In this document: piece after piece, positions 1-8,880 of the stretch
Numbering within the stretch: the first letter of the stretch is position 1
How the letters are laid out: each line of letters opens with the position of its first letter
Assembly (NCBI GenBank): GCA_027575765.1
Contig: JANBPT010001159.1
Coordinates: forward strand, 1-13,223
DNA: 13,223 bases
Direction: 5' to 3'
Source: Tieghemiomyces parasiticus
Lineage: Eukaryota > Kickxellomycota > Dimargaritomycetes > Dimargaritales > Dimargaritaceae
Translations under genes and position numbers: made by a program
Notes under the pieces: generated by a model
Told to the model about the DNA's origin: nothing
The model's input: only the letters and a program-made list of their open reading frames with translations
Databases searched by the model: none

Positions 1-1700
1 CTGATGACGAATGTGTGGGGAGGGATGGCATCCGACTGACACTGTCCAGGTGTGCGTACGGGCGTAGGTCAGGGGGGATAAAATCTAGGTGATCACGGGA
101 TGTCAGCGCCACCACGGCTCGGTCTTAAGCGACGGATTGGGAGAATTTAGAGCGTATACATCTCCTGTAGCCCGTCCCATTGTGTTTCGCTGTAAAGTCT
201 AGGGGCACATATCGTCTCAACTAGGTCACATTTGCTTTATTGCCTCTGGCCCTTTCCTTCTACTGCTAACGGTCACATTAAAGGAAAGACGTGATCAAAG
301 GTGGAGTATTGAACATTTTAGACGACGAATAATTTAGGCATAGTATGTCCCCTCGTGCTCGACATTGGACGGCGGTGGTATGATGCGCCACCAGACCGAT
401 GATACGTCCTATCGGGTAATCCAGGGGAAAGGATGGGACGAACATTCCTGCAGTGGAGCCCGTGGTGGTTGGTATAACTGGTAACAGTAGGACACGGGAA
501 TTAGATGATATTGACCAGTATACAGGTGCTTACCTAATAACGAATTTTCGATTCCTGCAGGCTAACGTATATCCATTGAGTAACCCCAAAGGGTCACTTG
601 AGATGTACAGTGTAGACACCTCGGTTCCGCAACGACCCTGCCTCGAACTGGTTATCACCAACACTCCTAGGTATCCAATATCGCCACCACCTGGATATGC
701 TTAAAGATGGAAATTCTTACTAGATGGCTACTGTAAAGACTCAAGTGGCCTAATGGCAGCTACTCTCCGCTATGGTTGAGGATATAGGACGTCTCCGAGA
801 GCGGGTGTCGCAAAATGGTCGTGAGTAGCTTCGCACGGATGTTTCAAGTCGACATATTCGGTCACTTTGCTATCTCCTCTTAACCTTGCGGGCAACCTAC
901 GCAGTTGACTCTGCCCACGCCACACGGCGACTTGGCCACGCTATCGCACGGCTCATATCGCCTATGTACACTCCTGCCCACGCTCCCCGGGGTTTGTCAC
1001 CGCCTTGGCGTAATGCCTTGGACGAAATTGATGTTTGGTTTACATACAATACCTCACAGGGGCTTCCCGGTTCACCTTAAACTAGACATTGTGGGGCAGT
1101 GGTTATAAGGCTAGCAGAAGCCTCATACGCATCTATGACATGGGAAATCATCGTGAAAAGGAGGGGGGAGAGCTGACGACCGCGCCTGGTAATGCAGCTC
1201 TTCACCACAATACACGGGGTACTTCGATTGGTTTGGACATTAATTTGGATAGGGGGTTACAGCGGCGGTCCTCAAATCCTGCCGGGTGGTTCGCGAAATA
1301 GGAAGCTATGGTACCTTCCACGCGATTGGCCGAGTGAATGGCGCTGTTGGGTTCCACGGAACGGCGCATACCATACCCCAATGTTCCAATACCACGAGGT
1401 CTGACCGGAAAACTACCAAGGTAACTATGTACGCCAGGCGGTACGGTCAAGCCAAGGACCCTGACATACACCCGTTCGATTTGCAGGCCGCATTGATTCG
1501 TTAAAGAACCGAGTCCATCTCTTTACGATGATTGTCTGCACACGCATGAGTTATGGTACGAGTGATCAGTTGTCCAAGCTTACCAGGCCGACGTCGTCCC
1601 CCATAGCGCACGTGGCGGGGTTGAATTTCGATGACAGAACGCAAGTGGGACTTGGGAAACTGACCAGCCCACAATCCTTGGCACAGTAAGGGAACCACGC
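1..1700. other. Gene-free stretch, no recognisable coding or RNA gene
   Basis: Every frame on both strands is interrupted within about 95 codons. The most protein-like open frame is 453-704 (+, GTG start, 83 codons, stop-to-stop from 420). It has no Shine-Dalgarno-like sequence before the start, and its translation matches no family I know. The minus-strand frame 1202-1471 overlaps several plus-strand frames and is equally unrecognisable. I see no promoter pair, terminator or RNA gene. The only structure noted is a weak inverted repeat at 252-288. That no gene is here is inferred from the lack of long frames and of familiar motifs; a short exon or an unknown small gene could be missed. Confidence 0.75.
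252..288. repeat. Inverted repeat, 8-bp arms, 21-nt spacer
   Basis: CTTTCCTT at 252-259 is matched by its reverse complement AAGGAAAG at 281-288. The arms are perfect but AT-rich, the spacer is long, and no U-tract follows. A match of this size is expected by chance in 13 kb, so no function is assigned. Confidence 0.4.
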
Positions 1701-1918
1701 ATTTCCGCGTAGTATGCCAAGGTAGGAGAGATGAGCGACCAACCGCACGAAATGATAGGAAGAGACAGGCCTCCAGTAAAGTATGGTTCTCGCAACCATG
1801 GGCTTCTATCTAAAGCGCCAGAGCGGGATTCCGGCTTACCAGGATACACGCTTCGGAGACTGGAATCAGAGCAAATTCGAGGTCTCAATGGACCTCTTAC
1901 TTCATTTATTACAGGTGG

Positions 1919-1951
1919 TATATACATATATTCGACTGATATATGTATATA
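1919..1951. repeat. Perfect AT-rich inverted repeat, 13-bp arms, 7-nt loop
   Basis: The left arm TATATACATATAT (1919-1931) is exactly complementary to the right arm ATATATGTATATA (1939-1951), with the loop TCGACTG (1932-1938) between them. A G-T wobble could add one more pair (1918 with 1952). It is the longest perfect hairpin I found in the window. Alternating TA makes part of the match easy to get by chance, but the internal C-G pair (1925 with 1945) keeps the two arms in register. No T-tract or GC-rich stem is present, so it is not an intrinsic terminator. It could extrude as a cruciform; this is inference. Confidence 0.8.
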
Positions 1952-2354
1952 TATAGCAATACTGCCAGCTGCCCAATACATGTACAAATGGCGATGGAAG
2001 GTTCGCACCCATCAACAGTCACACGAGGCGTCCATTACAATCTCGCCCGACCAGTCAGCGGCCAAAGTTCGGAGCAGGTGGTGCTCTCGTCAGGCAAGAG
2101 GGGGGCAAAATATTGGGCGATCCAGAAGCCACTCAGCTGACTCAAGCGACACCCAGTTGTGCCCATTTAGTGTACAGCAAAGTCTCACATAACTGACGAA
2201 TTAGTGGTATCTATACAGGGGACGACATGGCTCACCAGGTGTCAAGTGTCGTAAGGTGGAACCGCACGGAACTCCCAACTGGAGTGCAAACGGCTAACCA
2301 TCTTCCGCCGCCGCATCTGTCAGGAACCGATCTCAACCAAAGGACCTACAGCAG

Positions 2355-2424
2355 TACCAGGAGGGAGTAGCGGCTACGATGGTAATACCAGGCACCTGGC
2401 CAGGAGAACACGCTGTCCTGGTAT
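2355..2424. repeat. Cluster of CCAGG/CCTGG in alternating orientation, nested inverted repeats
   Basis: CCAGG occurs at 2357, 2388 and 2400, and its complement CCTGG at 2395 and 2417. They build competing hairpins: ATACCAGG (2385-2392) with CCTGGTAT (2417-2424); CCAGG (2388-2392) with CCTGG (2395-2399) around two bases; and CCAGGA (2400-2405) with TCCTGG (2416-2421) around ten bases. CCAGGAG is also directly repeated at 2357 and 2400. CCWGG is the Dcm methylation site of enteric bacteria, but nothing else here points to that host. Mutually exclusive stems are possible; biological use is unproven. Confidence 0.5.
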
Positions 2425-2734
2425 CGTGGGTAAATAGGGAGGCTATGGGTAATGACAGTACCATGTCTGCAACCGAAAGAAGAGGGGAGGGGGACTCTCC
2501 GATACCTGGAGCCACCTCGAATGAAACAACAACAGCCAACGGTCTCATGCTGCGGCGATAAGCCACAATTCGATTCCCTTTCTGACTCCCTAGACTTGAC
2601 TACGCGCCATGATAGGCCACGATGATGTGATTGAGGAGGATAGTAGGGCTGCTAATGCTGAAGCCCATAGGTGAGGGCGGGGGAGAGATTGGGCTACTCT
2701 CTAGGTACCAAAGGCCTATAATTCCGTCACATTA

Positions 2735-2752
2735 GGGGGTCGGGTGGGGGGG
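2735..2752 (+). other. G-quadruplex-type motif, plus strand
   Basis: The plus strand reads G5, TC, G3, T, G7. If the last run is split as GGG-G-GGG, this gives four G-triplets with loops of 2, 1 and 1 bases, meeting the usual G3 N1-7 rule. The purine-rich GGAAGGAAGG follows. Folding is predicted only, and no promoter or gene start lies nearby to suggest a role. Confidence 0.6.
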
Positions 2753-3245
2753 AAGGAAGGTAGGAAGTCACCACCTGGTCAATCACCTTGTGCCCACACG
2801 GTAACGGCTCAAGGTCCCCCCCCATAGCTAATACTCGTCACCAAAGGACGAATTGAGAGCCGGCTGGGATACATAAAAATGAATGGGTATGACACCATGT
2901 CTATCGCACATTTCTGCACGCGATCTGCCTGAAGGTCGGTCGGCCGACATAGTCTCTTGTTCGTCGTGGAAAAGTGGCACCTCTATACTTACAAGATAGC
3001 CCCGATAAGCGGTGGACACCACAGATGGCCACATGCCTCTCTACTTGGGGGGGGGAAGTCTGGCAACACTGAGTTTCGCACACCTCATGCCGAGCAACGG
3101 TGCGTGTGTGACTTTGGTGGTCCGCTGTACCTGTAACCAGGAGATTGGTCTCCGCCTCGGCCCTATCACTTGCCTCGTTGGTTAGTATAGGCTCCAAGCG
3201 GGTACCATGAGGTGCGGGTGACTATCATGCCTCTGATTCAGTCAA

Positions 3246-3265
3246 CCCCTCCCCCCCCCAGCCCC
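3246..3265 (-). other. G-quadruplex-type motif, minus strand (C-rich on plus)
   Basis: The plus strand reads C4, T, C9, AG, C4. On the minus strand this is G4, CT, G9, A, G4, which supplies at least four G-triplets with loops of one or two bases. It includes one of the longest homopolymers in the window (C9, 3251-3259). The plus strand could form an i-motif. There is no gene context. Confidence 0.6.
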
Positions 3266-3420
3266 TCACATTACTCATAAATCGCCGAACCCTGCCTAGT
3301 AGAGTTGGTTACCACGTCAGGCCATGTGTCTGGTATCCAAACTAGCAACAATGGTGGGGAGGGCGAGAATATGGAAATATGTTGGACGAGTTGCTAAACA
3401 ACAAACCCTATCTGTACAAC

Positions 3421-3431
3421 GTGTGTGTGTG
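3421..3431. repeat. Short GT dinucleotide repeat
   Basis: Five and a half perfect GT units. A short microsatellite, of the same type as the tracts at 4726-4743 and 5624-5648. Confidence 0.7.
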
Positions 3432-4543
3432 CCAGAAAAATAAACCAGTGTATGAAAGTGCCATCGTTGCTCTACATGCGAGCTCATTGGGACGGCATCA
3501 TCCTCTCCCCCCTCCTGATATCCCTAACGTGCATGTGTAGCCGGGGTTGACGCTGGATAGGCCTATCTGTAAGTGACTCCAAACTACCAACCACCTGGCA
3601 GCCAGTCGGATACTGTTGAGTTGGCCCAAATCTAAAAACAGGTTTCAATGTAGGCCACCTGAAGGGGCGTCTCCCCCCCCCTTCCACTGCTAGTCAATCA
3701 GTGCTAGCCTGCCTTAGCGTATGAGCCAATGACCTCAAACTTACAAATCACATGCATTTGAATACTGGTTGGTCGGGAGGAAGGGTCCAACTTCTCCCAC
3801 GACAGCATGACGGATTGTGCCATGCCCGCGAGCCACATCCTAACCCATTGCTTTGGCCGTTCCTTTTTTTTATATACAGTCTCTACAGTTGGATAACCCC
3901 TCCCCCTTTCCAAACCTTCTAATGGACAGTGCCCTGCTTTTCCACAAACCATGTGGTCCCTCTTCTCGTGATTACCACCCCATTCATTATACCAACATAG
4001 TTCGCCCCCTTGCTTTTGAAGGATGAAGCACTCGCTTTTAAGGCAAATGAGCATCTCTTCAGTTAGGATTCATAGGAACCCGAGCGGCTAGTTAGATGAA
4101 TCCAGTCTACCCCTTGGCTCGGAAGCAGCTTACCATGTTGCAGGCAAATACACACTATTCCGACCCTTCAAAATGGCTACGTAGTTATGAATGGGTCTGT
4201 AGGGCGGGGGGCCTGTCGCTAGCTCAGCCCAACGAGGAGCAACTAAAAACCGCCCTTACATGTAGGGCACTACTTCCGCAACCGTTGCCACGCCATAGTT
4301 ATGGCCTATGAATGGGGAGGATGACATCTGGTTAGTATGGGACCAGCAAATTATCGAAGCCACGACGATCCTTGAGGGATGGGTGCCAGTTAACGAAGGC
4401 ATAGAGAGAGGACAGATGGATTTACCTCCACCAAAGACCGCCATCCAGACGCTCCTCCTGCCTACTCCGAAATCCCTTTGACTCCCTAGCACATCGCGGG
4501 GACTTAATTGTACAGCGAGAAGACAGGGTTGGATGTGTAGACT

Positions 4544-4557
4544 GAAGGAAGGAAGGA
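4544..4557 (+). repeat. GGAA tetranucleotide repeat
   Basis: About three and a half units of GAAG/GGAA in a purine-only run, followed by GAA. A shorter GGAAGGAAGG lies at 2751-2760. Typical of simple-sequence DNA. Confidence 0.6.
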
Positions 4558-4725
4558 GAATAGATGGTTGAAGGATACAGTTATTTTTGGACGACGGTAA
4601 TTCGCTGTGACCTTGCACCCCCTATTCTCCACACTAGTTCCCCACACCCTAGGGGGGAGGGAAATCAGTGGATGGGAGATCTACCGACAGTGTGTGGCGG
4701 TACTGAAGACGATAAGCGAATGATG

Positions 4726-4743
4726 GTGTGTGCGTGTGTGTGT
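4726..4743 (+). repeat. Imperfect GT microsatellite, 18 nt
   Basis: GTGTGTGCGTGTGTGTGT: nine GT units with a single T-to-C change at 4733. The interruption is what a slipping repeat accumulates, and the tract could adopt Z-DNA. No function is implied. Confidence 0.75.
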
Positions 4744-5136
4744 AAGGTAGAGCCCTGGCACGCCATGTAAAACGATAGCCCTAGTATACACCAAAAGCGT
4801 CTCTCTTTCCTTCATAGTTCAGTGAGAAGAAGAAACATGAGCCGCCTTGTATGTTTAAATGAAATGACGACCGTAAGGATCCTCACGTCCCGTACTTGAT
4901 GAGAGAATCGAGGGTCTACAGCGACTGGTGTGGGAGGGGAGAGGGGTGGAGAGGGTATAAGCGATTAGGAAGGGCGGTATGGAAATCACAACGAACGGGT
5001 CCGATATCTGCAGCTTGGACGACGATGAACCCGGCACGACGGCCAGTGCGAAGCCATAGCGGACAGATGAGAGATGGTGAAGGGGGAGTGCCTGGGTCGC
5101 CATGGCCAGCCGTGGCAGAGCTGCAGTGTCCAGGAT

Positions 5137-5154
5137 GGGAGGGGTAGGGGGGGG
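5137..5154 (+). other. G-quadruplex-type motif, plus strand
   Basis: The plus strand reads G3, A, G4, TA, G8. Splitting the last run gives four G-triplets with loops of 1, 2 and 2 bases. The G8 run (5147-5154) is one of the long homopolymers of the window. Confidence 0.6.
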
Positions 5155-5543
5155 TGATCGGTTGGCGTATTGACCATGGCACTGAGACCCATTTCAGCGG
5201 GGAGAGAAGGGCAGCACCGAGACGCTCTCTGCACTAGAGGAGCTAGTCGAGTTGCCATGGCCTTATCGAAGGTACCTCTCACTGGTAAAGCTATAATCCG
5301 CACCACTGTGCCGATGAGGGTTATCAGCATAGGTGATCAGTAGAAAGCAAACCTTACGGCTAACCGTGCACCTAGTCTTGGCGGTGGGTATGACATTAGC
5401 TTATCCCTCTCTTCCCCCTCTTGCCCAGCCTGTCGGCCTCTAGTAGTAAGCGCGCCGGGAATGCGAAGCGATTCTGCCAACCCATTCTAGGAAAGGAATT
5501 TATTTCTGACGCCCTACCAGTCCCTACACATTCTTCGACCCTG

Positions 5544-5575
5544 AGGACCAGAATCCCATTGAGTCTTCTGGTCCT
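5544..5575. repeat. Perfect inverted repeat, 10-bp arms, 12-nt loop
   Basis: AGGACCAGAA (5544-5553) pairs with TTCTGGTCCT (5566-5575). The neighbouring bases on both sides do not extend the stem. The right arm is followed by GGCTCATTGATTTTACC, so only a weak T4 lies some ten bases downstream; this is not a convincing intrinsic terminator. By a rough estimate a perfect 10-bp hairpin with a loop under 20 bases is expected about once in several windows of this size. Confidence 0.65.
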
Positions 5576-5623
5576 GGCTCATTGATTTTACCTCCGCCAC
5601 TCTGGTAAATACCCTAAGCGAGA

Positions 5624-5680
5624 GTGTGTGTACGTGTCTGTGTGCGTGAGGGGAGGGGACGAGAGAGACGGATAGAGAGC
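5624..5680 (+). repeat. Degenerate GT tract followed by a purine-rich tract
   Basis: 5624-5648 is GT-rich with scattered A, C and T substitutions (GTGTGTGTACGTGTCTGTGT and onward). It passes directly into an AG-rich stretch to about 5680 (GGGGAGGGGACGAGAGAGAC and similar). This looks like a decayed microsatellite next to polypurine sequence. Confidence 0.5.
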
Positions 5681-5756
5681 GCACGCAACAACCATTGGAC
5701 CCTGCACCAGGACGTATTCTGTCGGTACTCAATCACCCGGTTTTTTGGTGGTAAAT

Positions 5757-5766
5757 AAAAAAAAAA
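5757..5766 (+). repeat. A10 homopolymer
   Basis: Ten consecutive A bases, in the AT-rich stretch following TTTTTT at 5741-5746. With T10 at 11776-11785 it is the longest homopolymer of the window. No coding end or AATAAA-type signal is placed to make it a polyadenylated retrocopy tail. Confidence 0.75.
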
Positions 5767-7453
5767 GAAATCTCACCCGCGCACACCCTGGTCATCCGAT
5801 GCTAATGGTGGAGCCCAGGTGCGTAGATTATTACTAAGGGATGACGAAGTCTATCAGTCACACCCTCGTTTCAGAGGTCTACGCCGGCATACGGCTGGAC
5901 TTTGTACCAGTGAAGCGCAGTCACAGGCCAGCGAAACTTCTACGAGGCTCAATTCCCTAGCGGCTCCTTCCAACTCACGCACCACAGGTTGTATCGGGGT
6001 CTTATCGACCAGGAATCGGCTCTGTTGGGTCCATCACAGTGGGTAAACCCCTGACTTTGTAAACCAATAAGCCGCGTGATTTTGAAAGGGCGGAAAGAAA
6101 TATCTATGCTGCTCATACGGGGGAGTAAAACCTCTGACAGATCTCTGCACTCACCCCGGCGCGTGATCCGGACCCACAGGGTACTGTAGCATTCACACCA
6201 CACCGTATCTATCATTGGCAGTCCCTTGGAATATCCAGGTAATGGTATGAGAGATGTGTGATCAGCAGCGCAGAACAGCTTTCTAGTTGCCATCTAGTCA
6301 CGCGGTGAGAAGGGGGAGGGGCGGCATCTGCGACCCGCGGGATATAGCCGGCTGGTTGTCTGCATAACATGCAACGCTTATCGAGGGACGGGAGTTTGGT
6401 TTGGTTCTGAGTGCGCTATTCGCACTCGGCGGTCCTAGACCCTGTGGTGTAGCACAGATAGTCAAGCTGCACTTGTGTACCAGCATAATGGTACTTCGGG
6501 AGATGTTCACTGGCACTGTAGCAGACGATATTCCAATGGGGCCGTATACCCCAGTATTGGCTAAGATCAACACTAGCGTGATACCTGCCACGATTCTGGG
6601 CCTCCCTGTCTCTAAGGCCAAATGGGGCATCCCCGCCAGACTAGCGGCTCAGGATAAAGGCCGCACAGTTATGCGACCCCTACCCCTTGGTAGACTTTAT
6701 TATCCGAAGCTGAGAGCAGAGGTTGTTCTAGACGTGCCTCCAATATTGCCAGGAGAGAGAAGGGGGGGCGCTTAGGCTTGTCCGGGTTCAATTACATCCT
6801 ACAATGGAATACATGATGAATAGGGTAGGGACCTCCCCAATGCGGCCATACAGATCCTCCGCTACACCTACCTTACCACGCCCATTGCCCTGGTTTCTCA
6901 AGCGAATCGTGCGTGCCCACTGTTAGTCAGCCACTGAATCATCACATCTTTCGCACCTTACCTACCTACTGTGCTTTGAGGCACACTTCCGATGTACATT
7001 ATTCATTAATAGCCCTACCTTCCACATCAATTAGGCTATAATTAGCCATAGTGAAACGTACTACACTGCTCGGCCCAGCGCCAGCGTCGGGATAACGCCA
7101 AATCAGATAACTTTGGCTTGCCCGCCCGGCTCTCGTCCTGGTCGTGTGATGGGCTTTGGTCACGCCGCTGAGACTGTACACCAGGCATAATTTAACGGGG
7201 GCGGAGACCAAGCCGACGCCCCGGGGAAGATAATTGCCATTTTTCATCTTACAAGGTCACCGTTCTACATGGTAATCATGCCCTGTAAAGCAGGACAGGA
7301 TCTGGAGGCACGGCGTGCGGTAATTAGCGGGTAGGCTGGGAATTAGGAAGACCAGGGCAAGGGAGGAGGAGGGGGGAGAGTTGACTTCTGCCGTTGTGAG
7401 GTTTTGAAAAGGATGTTCTTCCCTTCAGCCTCTCTAGAACGGGTAGGGAGAGG

Positions 7454-7465
7454 TGTAATATTACA
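7454..7465. repeat. Perfect 12-bp palindrome containing TAATATTAC
   Basis: TGTAATATTACA equals its own reverse complement, with no spacer. It contains the nonanucleotide TAATATTAC (7456-7464), the sequence nicked at geminivirus origins, but here the motif is inside a palindrome rather than in the loop of a GC-rich stem. The only flanking match is GAGGT (7450-7454) with ACCTC (7476-7480). No replication-initiator reading frame is nearby. I treat it as a plain palindrome. Confidence 0.6.
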
Positions 7466-7921
7466 ATATAATCTGACCTCGCAGATATTAGCAGTGTGAG
7501 GTCGCTAGTTGTCTTGGCGTCTTCCATGCCATTGCATTCCAGTTCAGTACCTGTAGGTTATATACAAGACGCAGCTTTGCCCTTCCCTCTTCATGGCCTT
7601 GTCTTCTATCTGTCCACCATTGATGCTGACGTACCTCGCATGGAAGGATGGATTATAGCTGGCCACGGGTTCACTAACACATACCCTCACGGTAGAATGC
7701 ATTCAAACCTCCAATACACTCACCCGAACGCCTCCATTCCTAATCCCTTTCCGGGCGAAGTCGTTTTTGGTAACCGAAACATGCTGGCCAAGCTTTCGAT
7801 ATTTCCCGCTGTAGGCCATGGGAGAACCGCCCCCCCCAGGCCAATGGATGCGGGGGTGGAGGTTTATGACCCCGAGATGTGGGGTTGCAGAGAAAGCCTG
7901 CAGGTTTCCTGCAACGATAGA

Positions 7922-7949
7922 CCCCCCCCACTCCTACTCCTCCTCCTCC
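7922..7949 (+). repeat. C8 run followed by an imperfect CTC repeat
   Basis: C8 (7922-7929), then A, then an imperfect CTC/TCC triplet repeat with one TA interruption (7931-7949). A second C8 lies at 7830-7837. Pyrimidine-only apart from two A bases; typical simple-sequence DNA. Confidence 0.65.
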
Positions 7950-8551
7950 GAGATGTCGGGGTCCAGAGGGGTATAGACAAAATGGTGATGTGCGCAGCGT
8001 ACAGTGCCATATGATGTGAGTACAAGTGTGGCAGTACGCCATGGCCCTCCTCGTCGGTTAATGTCCGTGAAGACAACCGTCCCGCATCCTTCTTCACCCC
8101 ACTTGCGTTTTGAAAACCGGTCCATCCGAGAAGTGTGGGCGTGGGCGAATGGTCAGGGCGCTTTGGCACGAATAATAGACCGCGTGTTAGGTTAATCAAC
8201 CCCACCCACCCCCTGCGTCCTTGTTGCCGCCAGGAAATATCAATGGTTCCCTCTCCCCCCTCCACAGCTTCCACTGTCACAATTGTTTGGCCTTCAGAGC
8301 TGGGGAAGGCTGGCAGTCGGCGTTGCTAGGCATCGGGGGCGACAGTGTCTGATGTGACCCATCGCGGCCTTTGAATGGCCAACTAAGGCCAAGTGGCATT
8401 TACCAAGCTAAGGGGTTTGATATGCAGCTCGAGGGACATCCCTGTATCTGATTACTTTACACCTGAACGGCCAACACCGTCAGCATTGCTGTAATAGTCA
8501 AGCTACAGCCTCACTGCTGTACGGATCCTGTATTCAGTCCTCTGTTGCACA

Positions 8552-8582
8552 CCGTCTCTCCGAAATGTGGCCGGGGAGACGG
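8552..8582. repeat. GC-rich hairpin, 10-bp stem with one G-T wobble, 11-nt loop
   Basis: CCGTCTCTCC (8552-8561) pairs with GGGGAGACGG (8573-8582). Nine pairs are Watson-Crick and one is T-G (8559 with 8575). The loop is GAAATGTGGCC. Seven of the Watson-Crick pairs are C-G, so it should be the most stable stem I found in the window. The downstream sequence (GGCGTCAGAGCC) has no T-tract, so it does not look like an intrinsic terminator. Confidence 0.65.
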
Positions 8583-8880
8583 GGCGTCAGAGCCAGTTAT
8601 CCCTCCCGCTCAGACATGGATGTAGCTTTCACCACCGGTGACCGTTGTCGTTCCGACCCAAACGCCGTATTAGGAAACAGACACGCTCCTTCCCCCTTCA
8701 TATGAAACCCAACCGGTGGTCTGTTACTGTTGCCATCGGAACCACGTCTTGGGGAAGCGTGTGTACATGTATGTGTTTCGAGACGTCCAGGTTTGGCAGT
8801 TTACCCTCCTTCGGAACCACCGCTATTATTGTTTTGGTGGGTCCCACACATGACTCGTAAGACGGATCGGCTTAGCGGTG

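Larger units (their letters stand above)
1701..2730. other. Gene-free stretch with one 153-codon open frame, not called as a gene
   Basis: The open frame 1731-2192 (+) starts with ATG and has AGGAG at 1724-1728, but only two bases separate it from the ATG, which is too close for a normal ribosome site. The predicted product is rich in Ser, Arg and Gln. Its only hydrophobic patch is the translation of the AT-rich palindrome at 1919-1951. It resembles no family I know, and a 142-codon minus-strand frame (1580-2008) overlaps it. I treat both as chance open frames. The supported structures here are the hairpin at 1919-1951 and the CCAGG/CCTGG cluster at 2355-2424. Confidence 0.7.
2731..4090. other. 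Gene-free stretch rich in G and C runs
   Basis: Open frames are at most 116 codons (minus strand, 3704-4054) and unrecognisable. The stretch holds C8 at 2816-2823, G9 at 3047-3055, C9 at 3251-3259, C9 at 3673-3681 and T8 at 3864-3871, two quadruplex-type motifs (2735-2752 and 3246-3265), and a short GT repeat at 3421-3431. From about 3840 to 4020 the plus strand is C- and T-rich. I see no RNA gene, promoter or terminator. Confidence 0.75.
4091..5400. other. Gene-free stretch
   Basis: The open frame at 4096-4311 (+, ATG, 71 codons) has a natural-looking residue mix, but it has no ribosome site before the ATG (the preceding bases are GGCTAGTTAG) and no similarity I recognise. Minus-strand frames of 120 and 114 codons (4256-4618 and 4986-5330) are also unrecognised. 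Supported structures are a GGAA tract (4544-4557), a GT tract (4726-4743) and a quadruplex-type motif (5137-5154). Confidence 0.72.
5401..7440. other. Gene-free stretch with overlapping chance open frames
   Basis: The most protein-like frames are 6401-6775 (+, TTG start, 124 codons) and 6298-6630 (-, ATG start, 110 codons), which lie antisense to each other over 230 bases. Both give hydrophobic, aliphatic translations with no motif I recognise, and at most one could be real. No ribosome site precedes 6401: the bases before it are GGAGTTTGGT, where GGAG sits six bases upstream of TTG, a weak signal at best. Supported structures are the hairpin at 5544-5575, the GT-rich and purine tracts at 5624-5680, and A10 at 5757-5766. 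Confidence 0.68.
7441..8400. other. Gene-free stretch holding the longest open frame (172 codons), not called as a gene
   Basis: The frame 7496-8014 (+) would start at GTG, or at ATG 7526 (162 codons); the stop-to-stop span begins at 7472. Neither start has a purine-rich ribosome site: ACCTCGCAGATATTAGCA precedes GTG, and TTGTCTTGGCGTCTTCC precedes ATG. The translation is poor in Lys and Glu, rich in Pro, Leu and His, and near its end has a run of six Leu encoded by a CTC-type simple repeat. I recognise no fold or motif. Minus-strand frames of 100 and 138 codons overlap it. Given roughly one stop per 21-24 codons, one run this long among six frames is near chance. Confidence 0.65.

Noticed and set aside
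444..560. ATTCCTGCAG repeated at 444 and 551
   Set aside because: Ten-base repeats arise many times by chance in 13 kb. There is no third copy or regular spacing, so it is not a CRISPR or iteron array.
453..704. 83-codon plus-strand frame with a natural-looking residue mix
   Set aside because: GTG start without a ribosome site, no recognisable motif, no neighbouring gene. Many frames of this size are expected by chance in 13 kb.
1731..2192. 153-codon ATG frame preceded by AGGAG
   Set aside because: The spacer between AGGAG and ATG is only two bases. The frame runs through a TA-palindrome and has no known domain, and a long opposite-strand frame overlaps its start.
4096..4311. 71-codon ATG frame that reads like a small protein
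   Set aside because: No ribosome site, no similarity I recognise, mixed codon choice with no preference, and no operon context.
6298..6775. Two antisense open frames (6401-6775 + and 6298-6630 -) with aliphatic translations
   Set aside because: They overlap on opposite strands. The plus frame needs a TTG start, and neither shows a membrane-protein pattern or a known motif.
6784..6800. GGGTTCAATTACATCC, slightly like a tRNA T-arm
   Set aside because: The loop does not have the seven-base TTCRANY form, and no acceptor, D or anticodon arm can be built upstream.
6457..8504. ATAGTCAAGCT shared by 6457-6467 and 8494-8504
   Set aside because: The flanks diverge at once, and around twenty 11-base coincidences are expected in a window this size.
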